Shown here piece by piece: positions 15,621 through 24,595 of a stretch of 64,000 nucleotides of DNA. Under the pieces are notes generated by a model, which ran no database searches, had not been told where the DNA came from, and worked only from the letters and a program-made list of their open reading frames with translations. Source of the stretch: Hyphomicrobiales bacterium (lineage in GTDB: Bacteria > Pseudomonadota > Alphaproteobacteria > Rhizobiales > Rhizobiaceae); NCBI GenBank assembly GCA_900466475.1, contig UBMI01000015.1, positions 179,192-243,191 on the forward strand, written 5' to 3'. Positions within the stretch are counted from its first letter, which is position 1. The number at the start of each line of letters is the position of its first letter. The translations under genes were made by a program, and so were the position numbers.

Positions 15621-16406
15621 TCATATGCTCTGGATGAGGCCGCCGTCGATGCGGATGACGGAGCCGGTAATGTAGGATGCGCGCGGGCTTGCCAGAAAAG
15701 CAACCGTGTCGCCATATTCCTCTGGCCGCCCATAGCGTCCGACAGGGATAGCGGCCGTGCTTTCCGCCGTCACCTCTTCGACCGGCCGGTTCTCACGCTT
15801 GGCCTTCTGTTCATCGAGGAAAGTGATACGGCCGGTCGCAATACGCCCTGGCAGCACGATATTGGCGGTGACGCCGTCACGTCCAATTTCGCGTGCAAGC
15901 GTCTTCGACCATCCGACCAACGCCAGGCGCAAGCTGTTGGAAATACCGAGATTGGGAATCGGCGCCACGACGCCTGACGAGGTGGAGGTAATGACGCGGC
16001 CCCAGCCGCGCTCTTTCATGCCGGGCAGCACGGCATCCGTCACGGCAATCACCGAGCGCACCATCATGTCGAAATATTTCGACCAGGTTTCCGCCGATTG
16101 ACCGGAAGCCGGTGTCGGTGGCGGTCCACCCGTATTGTTGACGAGAATATCGACGCTTCCAAACGTATCGGCTATCGCGGCCAACCTCGCCTCGATGACG
16201 GAGAGATCGGCAATATCCCAGCCGATCGCCAGCGCCTTTCCTCCGGCAGAAACAATGCCTTCCGCCGTCTTCGTTGCAGCACCTTCGTCAATATCGGCGA
16301 CGGCAACGCGAACACCCTCTGAAGCCAACGAGCGGGCGATCGCCCCACCCAGTCCGCCACCCGCGCCGAACACCAATGCGGTCTTTCCGTTCAATTGCAT
16401 ATCCAA
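15621..16406 (-). CDS. SDR-fold protein lacking the canonical Tyr-x3-Lys
   Basis: A 261-aa short-chain dehydrogenase/reductase with a modified cofactor motif (GAGGGLGGAI, residues 14-23) and NNTGG in place of NNAG. Where the catalytic YxxxK should be, the sequence reads ISNSL (155-159), so both Tyr and Lys are missing. An SDR subgroup related to beta-ketoacyl reductases is known to lack the tetrad. The TTG at 16406 has GGGAG at 8 nt; an ATG two codons later has poorer spacing. First gene of the SDR-RraA-DHDPS operon, divergent from a LysR gene. Confidence 0.8.
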   Translation of the reverse strand: MDMQLNGKTALVFGAGGGLGGAIARSLASEGVRVAVADIDEGAATKTAEGIVSAGGKALAIGWDIADLSVIEARLAAIADTFGSVDILVNNTGGPPPTPASGQSAETWSKYFDMMVRSVIAVTDAVLPGMKERGWGRVITSTSSGVVAPIPNLGISNSLRLALVGWSKTLAREIGRDGVTANIVLPGRIATGRITFLDEQKAKRENRPVEEVTAESTAAIPVGRYGRPEEYGDTVAFLASPRASYITGSVIRIDGGLIQSI

Positions 16407-16451
16407 GGCAAATACTCCCGTTTGGCCCGCATTATGGCGATCGGGAAAAGA

Positions 16452-16496
16452 AGAAAAATCTCGCTTTTTCTGGTTTCAGAAGATAGAAAATCTATC
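16452..16496. promoter_or_regulatory. Two inverted repeats between divergent SDR and LysR genes
   Basis: AGAAAAA/TTTTTCT arms (16452-16458 and 16465-16471) and GATAGA/TCTATC arms (16482-16487 and 16491-16496) are perfect inverted repeats. They lie in the 93-bp gap between the divergent starts, where a LysR protein would normally bind. Confidence 0.45.
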
Positions 16497-16499
16497 CTT

Positions 16500-17381
16500 A
16501 TGGAGACGCGATTTCTCGATACATTTCTACTGGTTGCCGAGCTTGGGTCACTGGCCGAGGCCTCCCGCCGCCTTGGCATTACGCCTGCCGCAGTGGCCCA
16601 ACGCATGCAGGCACTGGAAGACGATGTCGGCGCGCCGCTGCTGACCCGCGTCGGCCGCCGTGTCCGCCCGACCGATACCGGCCACGCCATTATCGAAAAG
16701 AGCCGCAGGATCCTTGCCGAGGTCCGAGATCTGCGCAGCCTCGCCAATGCCGACCTGCCCTCCGGCGAGCTTCGCCTCGGCGCCATCACCACCGCGCTGA
16801 CCGGACTGCTGCCATCAGCCCTGCACGACGTCTTCGCCAGCATGCCGCTTGTCGAGGTTTTCCTGCTGCCAGGCCCGTCGACCGATCTCTACCAGCGGCT
16901 GATAGATCGGGATATCGACGCGGCAATCATTGTAAAACCACCTTTTTCGATACCGAAAACATTGGAATGGGAGCTACTGCGGGCCGAACGTCTGGTTCTC
17001 GTGGCCCCCGCCGATTGCCAGGGCAAGAACCCGCACGAACTCCTGAAGACCCGCCCCTTCATCCGCTACGACCGGAACAACTGGGGCGGCCGCCTTGCCG
17101 ACGAATATCTTCAAAGACAGGGTTTGAAGCCGGCTGAACGTCTGGAACTCGATTCCCTCGAAGCAATCTCAGTCATGGTCGCCAACGGGCTCGGCGTCTC
17201 GCTGGTGCCGGACTGGGCAAGGCCCTGGCCGGAAGGCCTCAACCTCGCCGTCCTCGAACTGCCCGTGCCCTTTCCACCGCGAGAGGTCGGAATGCTCTGG
17301 CCGCGCAGTTCCCCGTCGCGTCGGCTGACGGGCATCGTACTCGACGCGCTCAAGCGCTCGCAGACCGCCATCGGGCCCTAA
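16500..17381 (+). CDS. LysR-type regulator divergent from the SDR-RraA-DHDPS operon
   Basis: A 293-aa LysR protein with an N-terminal winged HTH (GSLAEASRRLGITPAAVAQR, residues 16-35) and a substrate-binding-like effector domain. The ATG at 16500 is the start that aligns with the family, although its RBS is poor and a palindrome lies just upstream. Divergent arrangement with the SDR operon is the classic layout for a LysR activator and its target. The stop overlaps the convergent GH16 gene by 4 bp. Confidence 0.85.
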   Translation: METRFLDTFLLVAELGSLAEASRRLGITPAAVAQRMQALEDDVGAPLLTRVGRRVRPTDTGHAIIEKSRRILAEVRDLRSLANADLPSGELRLGAITTALTGLLPSALHDVFASMPLVEVFLLPGPSTDLYQRLIDRDIDAAIIVKPPFSIPKTLEWELLRAERLVLVAPADCQGKNPHELLKTRPFIRYDRNNWGGRLADEYLQRQGLKPAERLELDSLEAISVMVANGLGVSLVPDWARPWPEGLNLAVLELPVPFPPREVGMLWPRSSPSRRLTGIVLDALKRSQTAIGP

Positions 17382-18208
17382 TCGTTTTTGGCCGAAATCA
17401 GGTTCTTGCGCTGATAGACATGGATATAGTCGACCATCAGATAGGATGGGTTTGGCGTTTCATCGATCGGCCAGCCCGATCCGAGCGCAAGATTGACCAG
17501 CGGGTAGAACGGCATATGGAATTCCGGCGGCGTATCGAAGCTCCACAACGGTTGACGATCCAGATAGAAGGTCGATTTCTGCGGACCGATATCGACGCCA
17601 AACGTATGGTAGTCGCTGCTGAGCGAGCCTTCAGGCACATTTGTCAGATGACCGTCCGTCGTGTGCTGGTTGCTTGGGCGCCAGACATGATAACCCATGC
17701 TGAACTCGCCGGGCGCGCGACCATAATATTCGATCACGTCGATTTCAGAGGTAAATTTGGACCGGTCGAGGCCGATCAGCCAGAAAGCCGGCCAGACGCC
17801 CTTGCCGGGCGGTAGCTTCATGCGTGCTTCAAAATAACCGAACGTCTGCGAAAAGCCCTCACCCTTGGGATTGGTCGACGCAAGTAGGCCGGAGCGCCAC
17901 TTGCCATCCGCACCCTTCCGGGCCTCGATCCGCAGGATGCCGTCATTGACCGTAAAAGGGAAACCGTCCATCGGGTCGGTAAACTGTGCATCGCCGAAAT
18001 CACCATTCCATGGGGTGTGGGCAATCCAGCGCGATCCCTTTTCGCCCCAGGCCGAAACGTCAAGCGTGTTGAAGTCTTCGGCGAAGGTTAGCTGGAAATC
18101 GTCGAGATTGAGCGGTTCTTCCGCTTCGCTGGGCCGGGGGCCTGGCGGACCGAAAAGGCCGATGATGATCAGAAGTGCAAATCTTCCGGCAAATTTCGAG
18201 TGACGCAT
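17378..18208 (-). CDS. Secreted GH16 endo-beta-glycanase
   Basis: A 276-aa protein with a Sec-type signal peptide (cleavage likely near residue 29, after SEA). It has a GH16 beta-jelly-roll with the catalytic ExDxxE motif as EIDVIE (Glu155, Asp157, Glu160). Rhizobial GH16 enzymes such as ExoK and ExsH trim nascent exopolysaccharide. GGGAGGG lies 6 nt before the ATG at 18208. It sits downstream of the flippase gene, 50 bp away, at the edge of the exopolysaccharide locus. A role in controlling chain length or release of that polymer is inferred. Confidence 0.9.
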   Translation of the reverse strand: MRHSKFAGRFALLIIIGLFGPPGPRPSEAEEPLNLDDFQLTFAEDFNTLDVSAWGEKGSRWIAHTPWNGDFGDAQFTDPMDGFPFTVNDGILRIEARKGADGKWRSGLLASTNPKGEGFSQTFGYFEARMKLPPGKGVWPAFWLIGLDRSKFTSEIDVIEYYGRAPGEFSMGYHVWRPSNQHTTDGHLTNVPEGSLSSDYHTFGVDIGPQKSTFYLDRQPLWSFDTPPEFHMPFYPLVNLALGSGWPIDETPNPSYLMVDYIHVYQRKNLISAKND

Positions 18209-18258
18209 TGTTCTCCCTCCCGGAGATTTCGAGCCCGTTGCGGGGTTTTGCGAGCCAA

Positions 18259-19740
18259 TCATGAAACGACGACTCCGTTTCGCCAGGGTACGATCTTTCT
18301 GACGATAATAGCTTCGAGCCCGTCTGGCTTTCCGACGGCCTGCCACAGGAGCAGCGAGAAAACCCAGAAGAGCGCCAGTGCGCCAATGCTGCAGAAACCG
18401 ACGACGACGACGAGTTCCAAGCCGAGCGGTATGGCTACGAGAACTGGCTGGACCAAAAGCAGGAAGCCGACCATCGGTACGCAGGCGACAAGCGGACGGA
18501 CGAACGCGTAAAGCTGCGCGCCGATCGAGACGCCGATCAGCCGCTGCATGATGACAAGGCAGACAAGATAAGCGACGACGGCGGCGATGACGCGTGCCGC
18601 CAGGGCGCCTTCAAGCCCGAACATCACAACACCGACCACCGTAACCGGCGCTCTCACTGCGAATTCGGCAAACATCCGCAGCGCCACATAGCGAGTCTTG
18701 TCGAGAACCATGACGAGCGACGGCATGATAGTGGTCGGCAGGCCAATCAGGCTGACGATGCAAAGCCACTGCAGGATCGGCGCTGCAACGATCCATTTCT
18801 CGCCAACGACGATTCGCACAATCGGCTCGGCCAGAAGAATGATCACGAGCAGGACGGGCGCCGCCACGACCATGATCGCATTTGTGGCCTTCAAATAGGC
18901 GGTGATCTGCTGACCCCGGTCGCTGACATTGGAAAAGGCAGCCATCAGCGGACGCATCAGCGGGCCGACGAACGTCTGATAGGGGATGCCCGCGAGGTTG
19001 TCGGCGACGCTGAAGGCGCCATAGGTGGAAAGGCTCGTAAATCGCGGCAGCATCAGCCTGTCCATCTGCCAGTTGAGCGAGTTGAGAACCTGAGAAACCG
19101 TATTCCAGCCAACCATATCCTGGAAATGCTTCCATTCCGAAAGGCTGAGCCTCGGTCGCATCGGCGCAAAGAAATAGGAGACGATGGTAGACGTCGTCGG
19201 CCCGGCAACGGCGCCAATCGCCAGCCCCCAGTAACTGTCGGTCGCAAGCACGACACCGACGCTGAAGATCAGCGTCGCCCCCTTGGCAAGGAGGTCGAGG
19301 GCGAATTCGCGCCGGAAGTCGAAGCGCTGCATGAAAAGCACCATGCGCGGGCTGATCACGCTGCGCATCGCCGGCGCTATCGAAATCGCGGCGACCAGCG
19401 GAAAAAGCCGCGGATCATTGTAGAAGAGAGCCATCGGCCAGGCGACGACGATCATCAACAGGCTGATCGCCGTTCCTCTCATGAGGCTCAACGTAAAGGC
19501 TGTTGCAAACATCCGCTCGGATGGCGAGGGAATGCGTACCAGCGCCTGGGTGAGCGGAAGATCGAGAATCGCCTCGACGATGACGAGCACCGACGTAGCG
19601 ATGGCGACGATCCCGAAATCCGCCGGGCTCAGAAGTCTCGCAAGCACGAGCAGGCTCACGAAGTCGAGCAGTCGTGCCAGGAATTTTCCGCTTATTGTCC
19701 ATATGCTTGCTGTCGCCGTTCTATGCGATACGCTTGACAC
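18259..19740 (-). CDS. Wzx-like polysaccharide flippase (MOP superfamily)
   Basis: A 493-aa integral membrane protein with about 12-14 hydrophobic segments over its whole length. The N-terminal pattern (FLARLLDFVSLLVLARLLSPADFGI) is typical of PST/Wzx exporters. These move lipid-linked repeat units across the inner membrane in Wzx/Wzy-dependent synthesis. The start is a GTG with AAGGA at 7 nt. The gene is on the minus strand with two GT4 genes upstream and GH16 downstream, while the priming transferase, polymerase and export genes are divergent. The two halves together form a complete Wzx/Wzy locus. Confidence 0.88.
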   Translation of the reverse strand: MSSVSHRTATASIWTISGKFLARLLDFVSLLVLARLLSPADFGIVAIATSVLVIVEAILDLPLTQALVRIPSPSERMFATAFTLSLMRGTAISLLMIVVAWPMALFYNDPRLFPLVAAISIAPAMRSVISPRMVLFMQRFDFRREFALDLLAKGATLIFSVGVVLATDSYWGLAIGAVAGPTTSTIVSYFFAPMRPRLSLSEWKHFQDMVGWNTVSQVLNSLNWQMDRLMLPRFTSLSTYGAFSVADNLAGIPYQTFVGPLMRPLMAAFSNVSDRGQQITAYLKATNAIMVVAAPVLLVIILLAEPIVRIVVGEKWIVAAPILQWLCIVSLIGLPTTIMPSLVMVLDKTRYVALRMFAEFAVRAPVTVVGVVMFGLEGALAARVIAAVVAYLVCLVIMQRLIGVSIGAQLYAFVRPLVACVPMVGFLLLVQPVLVAIPLGLELVVVVGFCSIGALALFWVFSLLLWQAVGKPDGLEAIIVRKIVPWRNGVVVS

Positions 19741-19835
19741 GATTTATTCCTTGGCCATCTACAACGAACCTCTTCTGGGAGCGCCGCAGTACCGCCGCTC
19801 CGGGGTTTTGCCGGCCCTTTGGCCGGTTGTGCGTG

Positions 19836-21080
19836 TCAGCTTACTTTCTTCCTGACGGGACTTGCGGCCTGATAGCCATGCCTGACGAGTTGCTCGTCGA
19901 TAAGCGAGCCGAGGCGGTCGCGGAAAACCGCTGCGGAGAATTTTAGGGCGTGGTTATGGATCGCCGCCGGATCGAGCGCATCCTCGACCGCTTCGAACGC
20001 TGCTATCGTTTCCATCAGCGCTTCCACGCTTTGCTCGGCAAAGCGGAAACCGACATGCGGCGCGCAGACGGTCTCGCGTGCGCCGCCGGCGTCAAAGGCC
20101 AGAACCGGCCGGCCGGACGCCATTGCCTCCACCGGCAGAATGCCGAAGTCTTCGATGCCGGGGAAAAGCAGTGCACGGCAGCGCGACAGATGATCACGCA
20201 GAGCCGAGAATGGCTGATGGCCGAGAAACTGCACCGTCGGTCCAGCGATCGATCTCAGATAGGCTTCCTGCTCGCCCTCCCCGATCACGATCAGGTTGCG
20301 GCCCATTTCGGTGCAGGCCTTTACGGCAATATCCGGCCGCTTGTAGGCAGTGAGCTGGCCCGCATAGAGATAGAACTCGCCCTTGCCCTGCCCGATGACG
20401 AAATCGTCGGTCGCAACCGGCGGATAGATGACGACGGCATCGCGGTCGTAGAAGCGGCGGATACGGCCCGCGACATAGCTGGAATTCGCAACAAACGTAT
20501 CGACGCGCGCGGCGGTCGTCACATCCCAGGCACGCAGCACCGGAGCCGTGAGCGACATCATTGCCTTGCCAATCCAGGAAACGCCGCGCCGGTACAGGTG
20601 AAACTGATCCCAGATATAGCGCATCGGCGAATGGCAGTAGCAGATGTGAAGCGCATCCGCCCGCGTGATGATACCCTTGGCGGGACCGGATTCGCTTGAA
20701 ATGACAAGATCATAGTCCTGAAGGTCGAAGTGCTCGAGCGCAAACGGCATGAGCGGCAGCATCTTCGTGTAATGACGCGTCGAACGCGGAATCTTCTGCA
20801 GGAAGGACGTATGGATGTTGCGGCTGTTCAGGAAATCACTGGTGCGTTCGGGATTGTACACCAGCGTGAATATGTCGGCCTGCGGGAACATGCGGCACAG
20901 TTCTTCGACCACCTTCTCTCCGCCGCGCATCGATACCAGCCAATAGTGGACGATCGCGACGCGAAGCGGTTTCGCATCGGCCCTGCCGCCGGCTTCGGCG
21001 GCCCGGCTTCTTGCCACGACGGGCGCATCGCCACGGAATGCCATTGTTTCGGGGAGAGAGCTTGCTGCTTTGACAGTCAC
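19836..21080 (-). CDS. Family 4 glycosyltransferase
   Basis: A 414-aa GT-B enzyme. The N-terminal half opens with RVAIVHYWLVSMRGGEKV. The C-terminal half has the donor-site pattern of GT4, with FPGIEDFGILPVEAMASG (EX7E-like Glu pair). It probably adds a sugar from a nucleotide donor to the lipid-linked repeat unit on the cytoplasmic face; similar proteins are called WbaZ-type mannosyltransferases. I chose the GTG at 21080: GGAG is 8 nt upstream and the codon overlaps the stop of the preceding GT gene (GTGA). The longer frame upstream is overlap only. Confidence 0.87.
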   Translation of the reverse strand: MTVKAASSLPETMAFRGDAPVVARSRAAEAGGRADAKPLRVAIVHYWLVSMRGGEKVVEELCRMFPQADIFTLVYNPERTSDFLNSRNIHTSFLQKIPRSTRHYTKMLPLMPFALEHFDLQDYDLVISSESGPAKGIITRADALHICYCHSPMRYIWDQFHLYRRGVSWIGKAMMSLTAPVLRAWDVTTAARVDTFVANSSYVAGRIRRFYDRDAVVIYPPVATDDFVIGQGKGEFYLYAGQLTAYKRPDIAVKACTEMGRNLIVIGEGEQEAYLRSIAGPTVQFLGHQPFSALRDHLSRCRALLFPGIEDFGILPVEAMASGRPVLAFDAGGARETVCAPHVGFRFAEQSVEALMETIAAFEAVEDALDPAAIHNHALKFSAAVFRDRLGSLIDEQLVRHGYQAASPVRKKVS

Positions 21081-22468
21081 CTGAACGCTCCTTGTACAAT
21101 TGCCTCGCCCTTCGGCTCGGGCACTACATGTGTCGGAATCAGACTGCGGTATTGTGCGAGAAGAGCATCGCGCCATTCTTCGTGCGTTGTTGCCAGATTG
21201 GGCGACAGCCGGAAGGCGCGCTCGCTCATAAGGCGAACATCCTCCTTCGGCATGTGCCGGAAGGCCGCAAGCGTCGCGGCAAAGGCTTCCTCGTCCATCG
21301 TGTTGCAGGAGATCGCCATTCCGGCCCTCTCCATCTCCTCGGCAAGGAAGGCGCCCTTGGTCATGATGACGGGAAGGCCGCTGCGTGCCGCCTCGATTGC
21401 CACGAGGCCGAAAGGCTCCGGATAGCGGGACGGCATCACGAGCGCGCTTGCGCTGCGGATGATCCGACCGATCTCGGCATGCGACTGCCAGCCCATGGCC
21501 CGGACATGATCGCCGGCCGCCACGACATCAGGCATCAGTGGCCCATCGCCGATCACACAAAGCCTTGCTCCGGCTCTGCGCGCAGCGGCAAGCGCGTCTT
21601 CGATACCCTTTTCCTCATCCAGCCGGCCAATGAAGACGAACTCGTCATTGTCCTCCGCTGCAACACGCTCTGTCGTCAGCGGCGCGATCGGATTGCGGAT
21701 GGTGATGAGCCGTTCCGGCTGGTAACCGGAGCCCTCAAGGAACTCGGCCATCTTTTCATGGAGCAGGATGATTCTGCCGAAGGCGGGACGGCTTCTCAGG
21801 GCACGGAAGAGATTGGCACCGCGGGCCGTCCGCCACAGTTTCTGCGCATAGCTGCGCTTGTCGCAGGATGTGGCAATACAACTCGCTCCAAGCGGACGCC
21901 GCTGGCAGATCTCTTGCGCCTGATAATCAAAAAACGCCCCGTTCGGGCAACCGGTGAAAAAGTCATGTGCGTGAACGACGCATCGGCCGGCAACGGGCGC
22001 AAGCGCGTCGAAGACGGCCGGCGATAGGATCTGATGCCAGCCGTGGACATGATAGGCCGTCCTCGGCGTATCATTGGCACGCACCCAGGCGGAAATCATG
22101 CTGGCTGCGGCAGGATTGTGAATGCCGGTCGCGAAGGCCTTCACTCGATTGGCGCTCAAGAGGTCGCGACTATTGAGCTTGACGATAGAAACGTCGAGAG
22201 ACGCAAGCTCTTCACTGGCGCCGTCATCACCGCAGATGTAGGTGACAGCAAGGCCCAGTCCGCGGAACAGCTTCGCTGAGAGTACCGCAAGTGCAGTCGC
22301 CCCACCCCTCGCCGTCGAATAGTCGTCGATGACGACCACGCGGTCGAGCGCCGGGCGGGCTGCGATGCCGTCTCTCCATATTTTCGCGTAGCGTCCGGAA
22401 GCCGGCCACCGCAAGGTCGAAACGGCAGGCCCATTCTCATCAGGACGCAGTTGGCCGATGTCGTTCAT
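21077..22468 (-). CDS. Family 4 glycosyltransferase
   Basis: A 463-aa GT-B glycosyltransferase of family 4. The acceptor half contains RGGATALAVLSAKL, and the donor half contains FVFIGRLDEEKGIEDAL and PSRYPEPFGLVAIEAARSG, with the conserved EX7E. It carries an unusual Cys-containing stretch in the middle (CPNGAFFDYQAQEICQRRPLGASC as spaced Cys residues, about 185-210) that may bind metal or form a structural knot. GGAGAG precedes the ATG. Together with the following GT4 it probably builds the exopolysaccharide repeat unit. Confidence 0.85.
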   Translation of the reverse strand: MNDIGQLRPDENGPAVSTLRWPASGRYAKIWRDGIAARPALDRVVVIDDYSTARGGATALAVLSAKLFRGLGLAVTYICGDDGASEELASLDVSIVKLNSRDLLSANRVKAFATGIHNPAAASMISAWVRANDTPRTAYHVHGWHQILSPAVFDALAPVAGRCVVHAHDFFTGCPNGAFFDYQAQEICQRRPLGASCIATSCDKRSYAQKLWRTARGANLFRALRSRPAFGRIILLHEKMAEFLEGSGYQPERLITIRNPIAPLTTERVAAEDNDEFVFIGRLDEEKGIEDALAAARRAGARLCVIGDGPLMPDVVAAGDHVRAMGWQSHAEIGRIIRSASALVMPSRYPEPFGLVAIEAARSGLPVIMTKGAFLAEEMERAGMAISCNTMDEEAFAATLAAFRHMPKEDVRLMSERAFRLSPNLATTHEEWRDALLAQYRSLIPTHVVPEPKGEAIVQGAFR

Positions 22469-22588
22469 AGAAGCTCTCCGACGACAGACACAATGGATGC
22501 TTTTGACGGCTAGGCCCCTAGGCCGTCCATGAGGGGTGAAGTGGTCGCGATCCGGCTGCGGACGGCAGCTGGATCGTGACGAAGTGCA

Positions 22589-23326
22589 TCATTTGGCCAA
22601 CGCTGCACCGTCGGCATAGGCTTCCAGCGCCTTGCGGTTGAGGATACGGATCCTGCCCTGGGCTCCGTCGATCACCTTGCATTCACGCAGGCGCCGCAAG
22701 CACTGGTTGACTTTTTCACGAGAAGCCGGAAGCGTCGCCGCCAGATCGTTCTGCGAAATTATCAGCACGTCCCGGTTGGCTGGCGTGTCCTTTCCGTAGA
22801 CCGAAGATAACCGCAGCAACATCGCCGCCAGCCGCGACTGCAGGCTGGATCCGGCGTTCGAAATGATGCGGCGCTCAAGCTCGGAAACACGCGCAAGCGT
22901 TCTCGAGAAAACCTTCTCCTGAAACTGCGGATCGGTGGCGTACCTTTCGCGCAGCAACCGACCTTCGAAGAAGTATAGCTCGCAATCCGAACTGGCTCTA
23001 TACTCCAAATTCAGCATTTGCTTGCGTAATACTTCGAGTTCGCCGATCAGACCTCCCCTCGGAATGATCTCGACGATGAACTCCCTGCCATCCGGCAGCA
23101 TCGTACTGGCACTGACCAGCCCGCGCTGCACGCGAGCGAACATGTCCACAAAGACTCCAGCGCCAGCAATAAGTTCGCCGCGACGGAAGTTGCGTACAGT
23201 CGCGCGGCAGAACGGGAAGTCGTCGTCACTTGAGATGCGATTGTTCAGAGATGTATCCGGAACAACGCTAATAGCCGCTTTGCCCATAGCGACTCTATAG
23301 TCTCTCGTTTGTGTAGCTCCGTCCAT
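22589..23326 (-). CDS. Crp/Fnr-family transcriptional regulator
   Basis: A 245-aa regulator with a cyclic-nucleotide-binding-like beta-roll (about residues 35-135, including PRGGLIGELEVL) and a C-terminal winged HTH (about 150-230, recognition helix ASREKVNQCLRRL). There is no Cys cluster of FNR type. The ATG at 23326 has GGGAG at 8 nt; the ATG at 23332 overlaps that box. Located between the two halves of the exopolysaccharide locus, it faces a long AT-rich intergenic region that holds Crp-like palindromes, so local control of polysaccharide synthesis is likely. Confidence 0.85.
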   Translation of the reverse strand: MDGATQTRDYRVAMGKAAISVVPDTSLNNRISSDDDFPFCRATVRNFRRGELIAGAGVFVDMFARVQRGLVSASTMLPDGREFIVEIIPRGGLIGELEVLRKQMLNLEYRASSDCELYFFEGRLLRERYATDPQFQEKVFSRTLARVSELERRIISNAGSSLQSRLAAMLLRLSSVYGKDTPANRDVLIISQNDLAATLPASREKVNQCLRRLRECKVIDGAQGRIRILNRKALEAYADGAALAK

Positions 23327-23790
23327 GCGCATAACTCCCCAACAAAACAGATTGGTCGTAGCTGATGCTGCACTGCATCATTTATATTGTCCTAACTTGA
23401 GAGTCAAATAACAATCGAAGATGACAAGAGCATCTCAAATAATAGTGACAATACCACCAGTTATGTAGATTATATTTTTTCTAGTATCCGTCGAATTCAG
23501 GGGGAGTACTACGCCAACCTGCCCATTTTTGGGGCTATTGGGATTAAAATTGCCCAAAAATAGCTACAACGCCCGGCTTCATCTATTCAAGCCGTGCGCG
23601 CAAGACGTCATATAAGTTAAATTTTCGAATAAATTAGGGTGTAGAAATCCCCTGCCGCCGAATTCGTAGAGAACTCTGTAGCATTACAGTATTAGCATAA
23701 ATAATTTGCTAATCATTATGACCGCGGTCACAGACAAGCACATTGCGCTGCACCAAACTTCACGAGGTTCTAAACTTTTGGAGTCGGTCG
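23327..23790. promoter_or_regulatory. 464-bp AT-rich intergenic control region with several palindromes
   Basis: This gap separates the divergent crp-like and priming-transferase genes and is clearly AT-richer than its surroundings. It holds TGATGC-N6-GCATCA (23363-23380) close to crp, a near-perfect repeat around ATTTTTGGGGC and GCCCAAAAAT (23525-23561), ATTAGCA-N9-TGCTAAT (23691-23713), and TATGA-CCGCGG-TCACA (23717-23732). The last is one base from the Crp consensus. No coding frame of note is present. Such a large control region implies complex regulation of polysaccharide initiation. Confidence 0.6.
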
Positions 23791-24504
23791 ATGACTTGGG
23801 AAGCACAGAGTATTGAAGTTCGTGAATCCTGGCCGAACGTTGACCAGTCCGGGCCGAATAACAATCCTCGCAGAGTATCGCGGCCTCATGTGGTCGGCAA
23901 AGCATCCAAGCGGGCAGTTGATATCGTATTGGCAGCCGCTGCTCTGGTTTTGCTGTCGCCTCTGATGCTCATCGCGGCACTCATCGTAAAGTTGAGTGAC
24001 CAGGGGCCAGTCTTCTATTCGCATACGCGTATCGGATATGGGGGCGCCGCCTTTGGCTGTCTCAAGTTCCGCACCATGAAGACCGACGCCGCCGAAAGGC
24101 TCGCCGAGCTGCTGCGCGCCAACCCGTCAGCGCGGGCCGAGTGGGAAACGACACGGAAGCTGAAGAACGATCCGCGCATCACCGCTGTCGGCGAAATCCT
24201 GAGGAAGTCCAGCATTGATGAGCTTCCGCAGCTCATCAATATCTTGCGGGGCGAAATGAGCATCGTGGGCCCCCGGCCGGTGACGGCAGAAGAACTCGCC
24301 CGCTACGGCGAGCATGTCACGAGCTATATGGCCGCTAGGCCAGGCCTGACGGGACAATGGCAGACCAGCGGCCGCAACGATGTGAGCTATGAACACCGTG
24401 TCGCGCTTGATGTCCAATATGTCCGTCATTGGTCGCTCGCGCGCGATTTCATCATCATCGCAAAGACCGTTCCCGCCCTGTTCTCGCAGCGCGGCTGCTA
24501 CTGA
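23791..24504 (+). CDS. ExoY-like undecaprenyl-phosphate sugar-phosphate transferase
   Basis: A 237-aa priming glycosyltransferase of the bacterial sugar transferase family. It has one hydrophobic segment (about 43-66), the KFRTM motif (92-96) and the C-terminal LRKSSIDELPQLINIL and MSIVGPRPV blocks. ExoY-type enzymes transfer a hexose-1-phosphate (galactose in succinoglycan) to undecaprenyl phosphate and start repeat-unit synthesis at the inner membrane. The ATG at 23791 has GGAG at 8 nt. A GTGGCCC/GGGCCAC hairpin (24522-24539) without a T run separates it from the next gene and could attenuate read-through. Confidence 0.9.
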   Translation: MTWEAQSIEVRESWPNVDQSGPNNNPRRVSRPHVVGKASKRAVDIVLAAAALVLLSPLMLIAALIVKLSDQGPVFYSHTRIGYGGAAFGCLKFRTMKTDAAERLAELLRANPSARAEWETTRKLKNDPRITAVGEILRKSSIDELPQLINILRGEMSIVGPRPVTAEELARYGEHVTSYMAARPGLTGQWQTSGRNDVSYEHRVALDVQYVRHWSLARDFIIIAKTVPALFSQRGCY

Positions 24505-24595
24505 TCCAGCCGGGACGCCGTGTGGCCCGACAGGGCCACGCGCACCAGCTGGATATCAATGAAGAAGATACTCTTGCCCTTTGGATCAGGACACT

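Noticed and set aside
19811..19826. CCGGCC/GGCCGG hairpin upstream of the flippase gene, considered as a terminator
   Set aside because: No T run on either strand, and it lies between co-oriented genes of one probable operon.
22506..22526. Imperfect palindrome around a double TAGG between crp and the GT4 gene, considered as a terminator
   Set aside because: The stem is imperfect and is not followed by a T run on the minus strand.
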